This document shows, one piece after another, positions 6,866-12,288 of a stretch of DNA of 12,288 nt (its first letter is position 1; each line of letters starts with the position of its first letter). Position numbers and translations under genes: made by a program. This DNA comes from Phycisphaerales bacterium (GTDB taxonomy: Bacteria > Planctomycetota > Phycisphaerae > SM23-33). Below the pieces are notes generated by a model, which worked only from the letters and a program-made list of their open reading frames with translations, did no database searches and was not told the origin of the DNA. Location: the NCBI GenBank assembly GCA_003485185.1, contig DNAS01000172.1, positions 1-12,288 of the forward strand, given 5' to 3'.

Positions 6866-7227
6866 GCACCCTCGACGGAAACAATCTCTTCGGCAGCGGG
6901 CCGCACGAGATCCGCCCCGAGTCCTGGCAGCGCGCCGTGATGCGACGCGCTTTCGCCGGTCTCGACGGCGAGCTGGCGCTGGACCTGGGCCTGCGCTCGC
7001 GGCGGATCGTCCAGACCGGGCGGCTCCAGGCGACAGGAAGCGACGTGCTCAACCTGCTGCTGGCGCAGATCGAGGGGCTCCTTGACGGCCAACTGCACAC
7101 CCTCGTCGATTCCTACGGGCGAGTCTACGCCCGCGTACTCGTCGAAGAATTCGCTCCCGCCTCGGCCATCCGCCGCGGGCGGGGCTTCTGGTGCGATTAC
7201 CGCATCGTCTACAGGCAACTACCATGA
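6862..7227 (+). CDS. Probable distal-tail or baseplate component
   Basis: The 121-residue protein carries LFGSGPHEI near the start, an Arg-rich middle with GLRSRRIVQTGRLQATG (44-60), and an ending LVDSYGRVYARVLVEEF followed by FWCDYRIVYRQLP. The ending (a loop with YG, a strand, an aromatic strand and a final Y-R-Q-L) resembles small beta proteins that plug the end of tail tubes, including DNA-circularisation or distal-tail type proteins, but I do not recognise a named family. ATGA overlaps occur at both ends, and a GCGGAGGA site stands before the ATG. The tail role is inferred from neighbours. Confidence 0.45.
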   Translation: MSTLDGNNLFGSGPHEIRPESWQRAVMRRAFAGLDGELALDLGLRSRRIVQTGRLQATGSDVLNLLLAQIEGLLDGQLHTLVDSYGRVYARVLVEEFAPASAIRRGRGFWCDYRIVYRQLP

Positions 7228-7949
7228 GCGCCGAGTTCACCACCGACAACATCACGCAGCTTCGTGCGGTGCCGCGCGGCACGGGTTGGGAAATCCGCTT
7301 CGCCTCCGGCAACCCAGCCTGCTGCCACCAGCTCTACGTGAACGGCTGGCTGACCGACTGGACCGACACGGCCGCGCAGCGGGCATTCGCGCTCGACGCT
7401 ATTTTCGGCGGCCCGGTTGAGATCCTCGTCGCGGCCGTCGCGCCGGCGTTGCGGCGAATGGACTTTTCGGCGCGGCTGTCCGACGCCCAGCGGAACCCCA
7501 TGTGGGTGTACCGCGCGTCAGTGGTCCGTTCCCATCGGCACGGCCGGGGTGATTTTGCCGCGCTGCTGGGTGACCACGCGACGGGACAGATTGACGACCG
7601 CCCGCTCGACCGGCGGGAGCTTCGCCCGGCCTGGCTGGGCGAGTGCGGGCTCGGCGCCGGACCGTTCGGCTCAGGCGGATTCGGCTACGACGCCGCAGCC
7701 GCGCCGGGCTTGCGCGGGGCGTTCGGCGCCGGACCGTTCGGCCTCGGCGCGGAACTGCTGGAACTCAGCGCCGCGCTGGCCGAGGAAGGCGCGCACCAGC
7801 TTCTCGTGCGGACGATCGCCCCCGACGGCAGGGGTGCCGATGGCGAACCGGTCGTCTTCCAGGCGGCCCCGCCGCCCGCGCCGCCCACAGCCGTCACCAT
7901 CACCGATTACGACGCCGACACCCAGACCGTCACCATCCAGATTTCGTGA
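7224..7949 (+). CDS. Gly/Phe-rich tail appendage protein
   Basis: I do not recognise this 241-residue protein. It has a beta-rich N-terminal half (1-80). The segment NPMWVYRASVVRSHRHGRGDFAALLGDHATGQID (91-124) is followed by two short Gly/Phe repeats (GLGAGPFGSGGFGYD at 142-156, GAFGAGPFGLGAE at 165-177). A Pro-rich linker (APPPAPPTA, 215-223) precedes a strand-rich tail (VTITDYDADTQTVTIQIS). The GAGPFG motif echoes the FGSGP of the preceding protein. Gly-rich loops plus strands suit a tail fibre or adhesin connector. It overlaps the upstream gene by ATGA, and its stop region (TGAGGA) doubles as the ribosome binding site of the next gene. Confidence 0.45.
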   Translation: MSAEFTTDNITQLRAVPRGTGWEIRFASGNPACCHQLYVNGWLTDWTDTAAQRAFALDAIFGGPVEILVAAVAPALRRMDFSARLSDAQRNPMWVYRASVVRSHRHGRGDFAALLGDHATGQIDDRPLDRRELRPAWLGECGLGAGPFGSGGFGYDAAAAPGLRGAFGAGPFGLGAELLELSAALAEEGAHQLLVRTIAPDGRGADGEPVVFQAAPPPAPPTAVTITDYDADTQTVTIQIS

Positions 7950-7958
7950 GGACTCCCC

Positions 7959-8894
7959 ATGACCGAACTCTATCCTACCGACACGGAACTCAACGCCCTC
8001 AGCGGCACGAGCGACTCCGGCCAGGAGGTGCTCTTCCCGACGACCGGCGAATCGCCCTACTACACGAGTTTTTACAAGATGCTCTACCGCTTCCTGGACG
8101 CGGCGCGGCGGGCGGGCGACCTGCGGGTCTACAAGGATGGCGACCTGACGTTCGGCGTCCGCGCGGGCAAGCTGGCCAACGGCGACAACACCATCGCCTA
8201 CGCCGGGGCGACGGCCCAGGCGCTGACCAACAACCAGACCAACTACATCTACCTGGCGGTCGCGGCGGGCGTGGCCACGCTGACGGTCAACACCACCGGC
8301 TTCCCCAACCCGTCGGCCACGCCGCACATCCCGCTGGCGACGATCGTCACCAGCGCTGGAACCTACCTGCACACGGCGATCACCGACTATCGCGGCCAGG
8401 CCTTGTACCGCACGCTCAACGCCCTGACCGCCGCGCTGGCCAACGAGGCGGCGACGTTCTTCGGCGCGACGGACCTTTCCGGCGCGGAGGCCGAGACGCT
8501 CTCCGACGGCTCCGACGCCGACACGCTGCACACGCATCATCTCCTGTCGATGACCGTTGAGCAAAGCACCGCGGGCGTCGGCGCGCCGAACGTGCTGACC
8601 GCCGCCGAGACGGGCAAGGCGCTGACCAACGAGGGCTCGACGGCCACGAACTATCACACGCTCCCGGCCGCCGCCGCCGGGCTGCAATTCGCGTTCATCC
8701 GCTCCGACGCCTCCGACCAGATTCGCATCACGGCGGCCGCCGGCGACGTGATTGTCATCAACGCCGCCGCCACGAAGGCGGCGGGCTACGTCGAATCGAC
8801 GGCGCAGTGGGACGTGCTGCACCTGGTGGCGGTGGATGACGTTTCCTGGGTGGCGGTGTCGGTCAGCGGCACCTGGACAGTGGAGACCAGCTAA
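7959..8894 (+). CDS. Probable tail fibre or appendage protein
   Basis: The 311-residue protein is rich in Thr, Ala, Asn and Asp, typical of fibre proteins. An N-terminal part (1-60) includes SGTSDSGQEVLFPTTGESPYYTSFYKML. Strand-rich blocks follow (TFGVRAGKLANGDNTIAYAGATAQALT; NYIYLAVAAGVATLTVN). The segment DGSDADTLHTHHLL contains H-T-H-H, like the H-x-H sites that bind iron in some trimeric fibres. The end, beta-rich with repeated Ala and Thr, resembles part of a sleeve-type fibre. The ATG is 9 nt after the previous stop. Its TAA overlaps the next start as TAATG. No signal peptide or membrane segment is seen. The exact family is unknown to me. Confidence 0.55.
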   Translation: MTELYPTDTELNALSGTSDSGQEVLFPTTGESPYYTSFYKMLYRFLDAARRAGDLRVYKDGDLTFGVRAGKLANGDNTIAYAGATAQALTNNQTNYIYLAVAAGVATLTVNTTGFPNPSATPHIPLATIVTSAGTYLHTAITDYRGQALYRTLNALTAALANEAATFFGATDLSGAEAETLSDGSDADTLHTHHLLSMTVEQSTAGVGAPNVLTAAETGKALTNEGSTATNYHTLPAAAAGLQFAFIRSDASDQIRITAAAGDVIVINAAATKAAGYVESTAQWDVLHLVAVDDVSWVAVSVSGTWTVETS

Positions 8895-9316
8895 TGGGCA
8901 CAACAAGCGTACATGGGACCGTAAAAGACCAGGATGTCACTATCCAAAAACTCGCCGACGCCGTGCAGGACAAGCTGCCGTACTGCGCGGTGACGGCCGG
9001 CGCGGAAGCCGCCAACGTGCGGCGGATCACCGTGCAGGTCAAGGACGCCAACGGCAACGACCTGGCGGGCCGATTCCGCGTCCGCGTGTGGGAGTCGGAC
9101 GCAGAGTACGGCGCGCCGGCCGCCGCCGGCACGTGGGCGCTGGTGACGGGCGGCGGCTACGATGAGGAATCGGCGGACTGCGCCTATCTGTACGTCTCCG
9201 ACGCCACGGGCAAGGTTGAGGTTGATGTTACGATCGTCGGCGCGTTTACGAAGTACTTCATGGCCGAAATCAACGGCGTGATCGCCTCCAGCGGCGCGGT
9301 GGAGTGGACGGCGTAA
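8894..9316 (+). CDS. Small Ig-like phage tail protein
   Basis: The 140-residue protein has an N-terminal helix (DVTIQKLADAVQDKL, 14-28) followed by beta strands that look like one immunoglobulin-like or similar sandwich domain. Notable parts are RRITVQVKDANGNDLAGRFRVRVWESDAE (43-71), GTWALVTGGGYDEES, CAYLYVSDATGKVEVDVTIVG, and KYFMAEINGVIASSGAVEW at the end. The pattern V-x-D-x-x-G-N-x-L-A-G-x-F is common in surface-exposed phage decorations. It overlaps both neighbours as TAATG, so coupling is likely. I do not assign a more precise role than tail or fibre accessory. Confidence 0.6.
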   Translation: MGTTSVHGTVKDQDVTIQKLADAVQDKLPYCAVTAGAEAANVRRITVQVKDANGNDLAGRFRVRVWESDAEYGAPAAAGTWALVTGGGYDEESADCAYLYVSDATGKVEVDVTIVGAFTKYFMAEINGVIASSGAVEWTA

Positions 9317-9675
9317 TGACCGAGCAGCGCGACAATCTGGGCATGGACACCCTCACCCAACCCCTCTCCCTGGAAGGGAGAGGGCAGGGAGAGGGTGCGG
9401 CGCGGGCCGTCGCCGTCCGCCCTGACCGGATCGCGGCGCGGTTTCTCGACGCGCGGGGCCGCGCTCCGGCGGCGCAGGCAACGCTCGTCCGCGCCGAGCG
9501 CTGCGATTGGGGCGAGGCGAGGCACTACGAATTGCGGATTGCGGATTGCGGATCGCGGATTGACGTGCAGGTCAATCACGGCGACGCCGACGCCGCCCTG
9601 CGCGACGCGGCGGAAACGGCATTACGGGAAGAGGCTACAGACCCAAGACCCCAGGCCTCAGAAGAAGAAGCCTGA
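9316..9675 (+). CDS. Small phage protein invaded by repeats
   Basis: The 119-residue protein is unnamed. The ATG at 9316 overlaps the previous stop as TAATG and is preferred over an in-frame ATG at 9304. Residues 12-27 (LTLTQ-like start, then LSLEGRGQGEG) are encoded by a REP-like palindrome. Residues around 72-82 (ELRIADCGSRI) come from ATTGCGG heptamers. The end (TDPRPQASEEEA) comes from a GACCC-rich stretch and the first copy of the GCCTGA repeat, which also supplies the stop codon. The part left over (VAVRPDRIAARFLDARG; QVNHGDADAALRDAAETALRE) looks like a small acidic phage protein. It may be real but altered, or partly eroded. Function unknown. Confidence 0.5.
   Translation: MTEQRDNLGMDTLTQPLSLEGRGQGEGAARAVAVRPDRIAARFLDARGRAPAAQATLVRAERCDWGEARHYELRIADCGSRIDVQVNHGDADAALRDAAETALREEATDPRPQASEEEA
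9348..9397. repeat. REP-like palindrome inside the coding region
   Basis: The inner stem is 9 bp and perfect (9362-9370 with 9376-9384, loop TGGAA). An outer stem of 7 bp closes it (9348-9354 with 9391-9397). CCCTCTCCC/GGGAGAGGG palindromes of this sort are widespread intergenic repeats in many bacterial genomes. Here one lies in frame within the gene at 9316. It is not multi-copy within this window, so its dispersed nature is known only from general experience. Confidence 0.7.
9531..9562 (+). repeat. ATTGCGG heptamer tandem repeat in the coding region
   Basis: Three exact ATTGCGG units are followed by one ATCGCGG variant and a partial ATTG, over 9531-9562. The 7-bp period is the same as that of the larger array at 9684. 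Because 7 is not a multiple of 3, the four units are read in changing frame, giving LRIADCGSRI. A possible stray partial copy, ATTGCGGATT, occurs at 11245-11254 in the large downstream gene and may be chance. Such strings are frequent in intergenic DNA of some environmental bacteria. Confidence 0.75.
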
Positions 9676-9866
9676 TTTTTTGAGGTCTGAAGCCTGATGC
9701 CTGAAGCCTGTGGTCCGAAGCCTGTGGTCTGAAGCCTAATGCCTGAAGCCTGTGGTCCGAAGCCTGATGTCTGAAGCCTGTGGTCCGAAGCCTGATGTCT
9801 GAAGCCTGTGGCCTGATGCCTGATGCCTGATGCCTGAAGCCTTGTTTTAAGGTCTGAAGCCTGATG
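9668..9866 (+). repeat. GCCTGA heptamer array between two phage genes
   Basis: Twenty-two contiguous 7-bp units fill 9684-9837. The consensus is D-GCCTGA with variants such as GGTCCGA, TGTCTGA and AGCCTGT. Four-unit (28-bp) blocks recur: the block at 9754-9781 is repeated exactly at 9782-9809, and looser copies lie at 9684-9711 and 9726-9753. Similar 30-32 bp direct repeats flank the array (9668-9699 and 9837-9866), each with AAGCCT, a short T-rich stretch, GGTCTGA and AGCCTGATG. The left flank contributes the stop codon of the gene before (9673-9675), and the right flank contributes the start codon of the gene after (9864-9866). The array is not a CRISPR: there are no spacers. Confidence 0.9.
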
Positions 9867-11987
9867 TCCTTATCCTGTTACATCGACGCGGAAGTGCCTT
9901 CGCTGGGCGAATGGAGCAGCGTCGTCCAGTCGGGCAACTCCACGTTCACGCAGACGCCGCTGGCCGCCTGGCCGGGGCGTGGCAAGGCGGGCTTTCGCTG
10001 CGCGACCGTCAGCGGCTCGGCCGCCTACGGGCAGGCCAACGGATCGTTCGCCCCGGCGGCAGGCGGCGACTGTTTCGTCGCGTTCTGGTTTCGGATCCAT
10101 CAGACACCCAGCGGGGGCTATGCCGGAATCCTGGCCTCTGAAGAGAACGAGGCGCTGATTTACCTGCGAGACAGTCGGCGTCTGGAGTGCTATTTCCGCA
10201 ATGACGCCGGGGGCTACCCGACGGCGGTCACGACGGCCATCCTTTCGACGGGCGTCTGGTATCACCTCGCATTCCGCGTCCACCGCGCCGCGACGGCCGT
10301 CAGCGCCGACGGCTACGGGCAGGTCTACATCGACGGACTCAGCGCGGGCCAGACGGCCAACATGGACAATTATGACCGCGCCGAAGTCATCGGTCTGATG
10401 CGGTTCGGTGCGTCGGTGGCAGTCTCGACGGCCCTGAACGACTTCGACGAAATCAAGATCGGCACTGCGCTGGCCGATGTCGAGCCGTTCTCGCCCGCCC
10501 CCTTGACCGACTACAGCGAGCCGCGCCGCACGGTGCTGATCGTCCCGAACACGGCCAATGGAAGAACCTTCGCGGCGGACTGCTTTGCGGCCGGGATTCC
10601 CCGCGCGAACGTCTGCTGCCTGCCCACCGTGGGCGCCGAGACGCTGGCCGACTACGCGACGTTCCAGGCGCAAGTCGAGACGCCGCTGGCAAACTTCCTT
10701 GCCGCGCGGCCCGTCGTCGCTGGCCGCGTCACCACGTTCCTCATCGGCCCCGGCGTGCCCGGGTTTTTTGTCAACGGCGGGGTGACCTATTCGGCCACTT
10801 CCCGGTTGATGCACTACGGCACGGCGTTCTCCGCCGACACCGCCAACCCGCTCTACGCGCCCGGCACGGTTGCCCGGCCTACGATCTCCGCCCTTCGCGC
10901 CGCTTCCGTCTACCTCTGCACCCGCATCGACGCCGACACCATCGCCCCCGCGCAGGACATCCTCGCGGCGGGGCTGGCGCTGTCTGTACAAAATATCCTG
11001 CCAGAAAGCGACGTGCTTTATACCGACGACCCGATTTACGGGCGCGACGACCATTACGCCGAGCCGCTGCTGCCGCGGTCCAGCTCGCTGGCGGAGATCG
11101 AAAACACCGCGCTGGTCGCAGCCGACGATTCCACCGTGCAGACGCTGCACTCGACCGGCTCGCGCGCGGTCTTCGTGTCGCGAAACGGTGGCTCCTGTCC
11201 CACGCTGCGATCGGCATCGTGTTGGCCTGCCCAGGCCATTCTGAATTGCGGATTCGCGGCCGCGCTGGGCTTTGCCGACACCCCGTGCGACTTCCGCGTG
11301 GACGCCTTCGTCCGGATGCTGCTGGCCGGGGGAAGCGTCGCCGAAGCCTTCGCGGTGGCCGTGGCGAAACTCGACCACACGTCCGTCGCCGTTGGCTGGC
11401 CGTGCCTGACCGTGGGCTTCCCCAAGCGCGGGCGGAAAATTTATGCCGCTCTGGGCGGGCTGGAGGCAATCGACTTCGATCAGCCCCTCGCCTATGCCCG
11501 CGCCGACCAAAACACGCTGTCGCTTCCGCTTCCAGTGTCAGACGGCCAGAAGCACGTCCTGCTCGCCCGGAACGTTTCGGCCTCGGGCGTGGAGGAGCGC
11601 AACACGCACGCGCTGGCCTGGCTGGAACTGGACGTCTCCGGCGAAGCGGCGCCCCTCGCTCCGCCAGCGCCGTTCGACCTGTCGGCCGAGATCGAATCGC
11701 CCGATACGGTCCTGCTGGGCTTCTCCTGGCGGGCGGAAGACGGCTGGGCCGAGGCCGAATGCTTTGAGGTTTTCGCCGACACCGGCGACGGATTCGACCT
11801 GGAAAATCCCATCGCGACCGCCGATCGCCCCGTCGACGGGCAAGGCGACTTTGAAACGCGCCTGGACGGTCTGACGCTGCCGGCCTGGCTGGCGGTCCGC
11901 GCCGTCGGCGCGGGTCGCGCCGGTGACCTGAGCGCAGCGGTGCTCGCGCCCGCCGGCCCCGATCCGCAAGCGCCCGAACTCCTGTAG
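9864..11987 (+). CDS. LamG / TIGR03790-like / FN3 phage tail adhesin
   Basis: The 707-residue protein has three parts. Residues about 1-205 form a LamG/concanavalin-like sugar-binding domain (FVAFWFRIHQ; GVWYHLAFRVHRA; GQVYIDGLSAG; FDEIKIG). Residues about 220-525 resemble the TIGR03790 family: TVLIVPNTANGRTFAADCFAAGIPRANVCCL, then a stretch with LANFLAARPVVAGRVTTFLIGPGVPG, YLCTRIDADTIAPAQDIL, and LLAGGSVAEAFAVAV with a closing VGWPCLTVG. Residues about 550-600 form another beta segment, and 602-697 look like a fibronectin type III domain. No signal peptide is visible, as expected for a virion protein. The only in-frame start is the ATG at 9864, inside the last repeat unit. AAGG at 9849-9852 is a weak and rather distant ribosome site. 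A receptor-binding role is inferred from the lectin-like domain and the place among tail genes. Confidence 0.8.
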   Translation: MSLSCYIDAEVPSLGEWSSVVQSGNSTFTQTPLAAWPGRGKAGFRCATVSGSAAYGQANGSFAPAAGGDCFVAFWFRIHQTPSGGYAGILASEENEALIYLRDSRRLECYFRNDAGGYPTAVTTAILSTGVWYHLAFRVHRAATAVSADGYGQVYIDGLSAGQTANMDNYDRAEVIGLMRFGASVAVSTALNDFDEIKIGTALADVEPFSPAPLTDYSEPRRTVLIVPNTANGRTFAADCFAAGIPRANVCCLPTVGAETLADYATFQAQVETPLANFLAARPVVAGRVTTFLIGPGVPGFFVNGGVTYSATSRLMHYGTAFSADTANPLYAPGTVARPTISALRAASVYLCTRIDADTIAPAQDILAAGLALSVQNILPESDVLYTDDPIYGRDDHYAEPLLPRSSSLAEIENTALVAADDSTVQTLHSTGSRAVFVSRNGGSCPTLRSASCWPAQAILNCGFAAALGFADTPCDFRVDAFVRMLLAGGSVAEAFAVAVAKLDHTSVAVGWPCLTVGFPKRGRKIYAALGGLEAIDFDQPLAYARADQNTLSLPLPVSDGQKHVLLARNVSASGVEERNTHALAWLELDVSGEAAPLAPPAPFDLSAEIESPDTVLLGFSWRAEDGWAEAECFEVFADTGDGFDLENPIATADRPVDGQGDFETRLDGLTLPAWLAVRAVGAGRAGDLSAAVLAPAGPDPQAPELL

Positions 11988-11997
11988 GAAAAACCGC

Positions 11998-12288
11998 ATG
12001 CTCACGTTGACTCTATTCCCGGCTTCGACGCGCGAGTCGGTCGTCCCTTGCCGCCAGCCGGCGGTGTATGTCGGCGGCACGCGGCGGCGCGACCTGAAGG
12101 TCGCTTCGTGGGAAGTCCTGTCCGCGCCGCGGTTCGGCGAGGCCCGGCTGGTGCTGGTTCCAACGCGCTCGCTTGCGGCGCTGCCTTGCCCCGGCCAGCG
12201 CGTGCGGATTCGCGCGGACGGGGGCGATGGGGAGTTTCGCGGTGTCGTGGCGAGGCAGGAGATGAGTGTTTCGGACGCGGAGGAAGAG
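11998..12288 (+). CDS. Possible tail hub or baseplate protein (N-terminal part)
   Basis: Ninety-seven codons are visible and the frame runs off the window edge. The start ATG at 11998 follows AGGAA with a 7-nt gap, ten bases after the previous stop. The visible part has strands with VYVGGTRRRDLKVASWEVLSAPRFGEARLVLVP and GQRVRIRADGGDGEFRGVVARQEMSVSD. This order (a strand ending in R-F-G-E-A-x-L-V-L, a G-Q-x-V-x-I loop, then F-x-G-V-V) resembles the first domain of tail hub proteins such as gpD or Mu gp44-like types, which form the base of the tail tube. I recognise the resemblance only loosely. The remainder is needed to confirm it. Confidence 0.4.
   Translation, partial: MLTLTLFPASTRESVVPCRQPAVYVGGTRRRDLKVASWEVLSAPRFGEARLVLVPTRSLAALPCPGQRVRIRADGGDGEFRGVVARQEMSVSDAEEE

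Noticed and set aside
9684..9866. Heptamer array read as a CRISPR or as a terminator
   Set aside because: The units are contiguous 7-bp repeats without spacers. The single T run (9676-9681) has only an imperfect stem around it, so neither call is supported.
9870..11510. A 546-codon minus-strand open frame within the LamG/TIGR03790-like gene
   Set aside because: It is antisense to a frame with recognisable domains, and is Arg/Gly-rich with no motifs, so it is most likely a high-GC artefact.

Overview
The window is GC-rich DNA (roughly two thirds G+C by eye). It looks like a bacterial chromosome segment carrying the start of a tailed-phage structural gene block. I suspect a planctomycete or a similar environmental bacterium, because the last large protein resembles the TIGR03790 family, which I associate with that group, and because the DNA carries the dispersed heptamer and palindrome repeats often seen in such genomes. 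That is a suspicion only, since no rRNA or other marker is present.

Layout. Positions 1-87 hold the end of an unidentified plus-strand gene. It converges on purB (minus strand, 175-1608) across a strong hairpin terminator at 108-138. PurB is complete and of the long, animal-like adenylosuccinate lyase type. It appears to be transcribed from a promoter so close to its ATG that the message would be essentially leaderless. After a 225-bp divergent spacer, everything from 1834 to the right edge is plus strand and reads as one phage morphogenesis operon. The order is portal, coiled-coil scaffold-like protein, major capsid protein (phage SU10/DUF5309 type), probable head-tail adaptor, probable tail terminator, probable tail tube-like protein, and a probable baseplate or distal-tail component. 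Then come a Gly/Phe-rich appendage protein, two fibre/Ig-like proteins, a small repeat-invaded gene, and a 707-residue LamG / TIGR03790-like / FN3 protein. The start of a possible hub protein is cut by the window edge. From 6033 to 9675 the genes are packed with ATGA or TAATG overlaps or gaps of at most 9 nt, so translational coupling is likely. The portal, scaffold-like and capsid genes would build the head, the adaptor and terminator genes the neck, and the remaining genes the tail tube, tip and receptor-binding parts.

Unusual points. (1) The junction between the small gene at 9316 and the large gene at 9864 is filled by an array of 22 contiguous 7-bp repeats plus flanking copies. The array supplies the stop codon of the first gene and the start codon of the second, as if an original stop/start overlap had been pulled apart by repeat expansion. 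(2) The same small gene contains, in frame, a REP-like palindrome and a second, different heptamer repeat. (3) The large protein joins a lectin-like domain to a domain known from non-phage proteins. (4) No terminase lies upstream of the portal, and no tape measure, integrase or lysis gene is visible. The cluster may therefore be a prophage segment, a gene-transfer-agent-like locus or a rearranged phage block. (5) A 132-bp hairpin-rich spacer follows the capsid gene.
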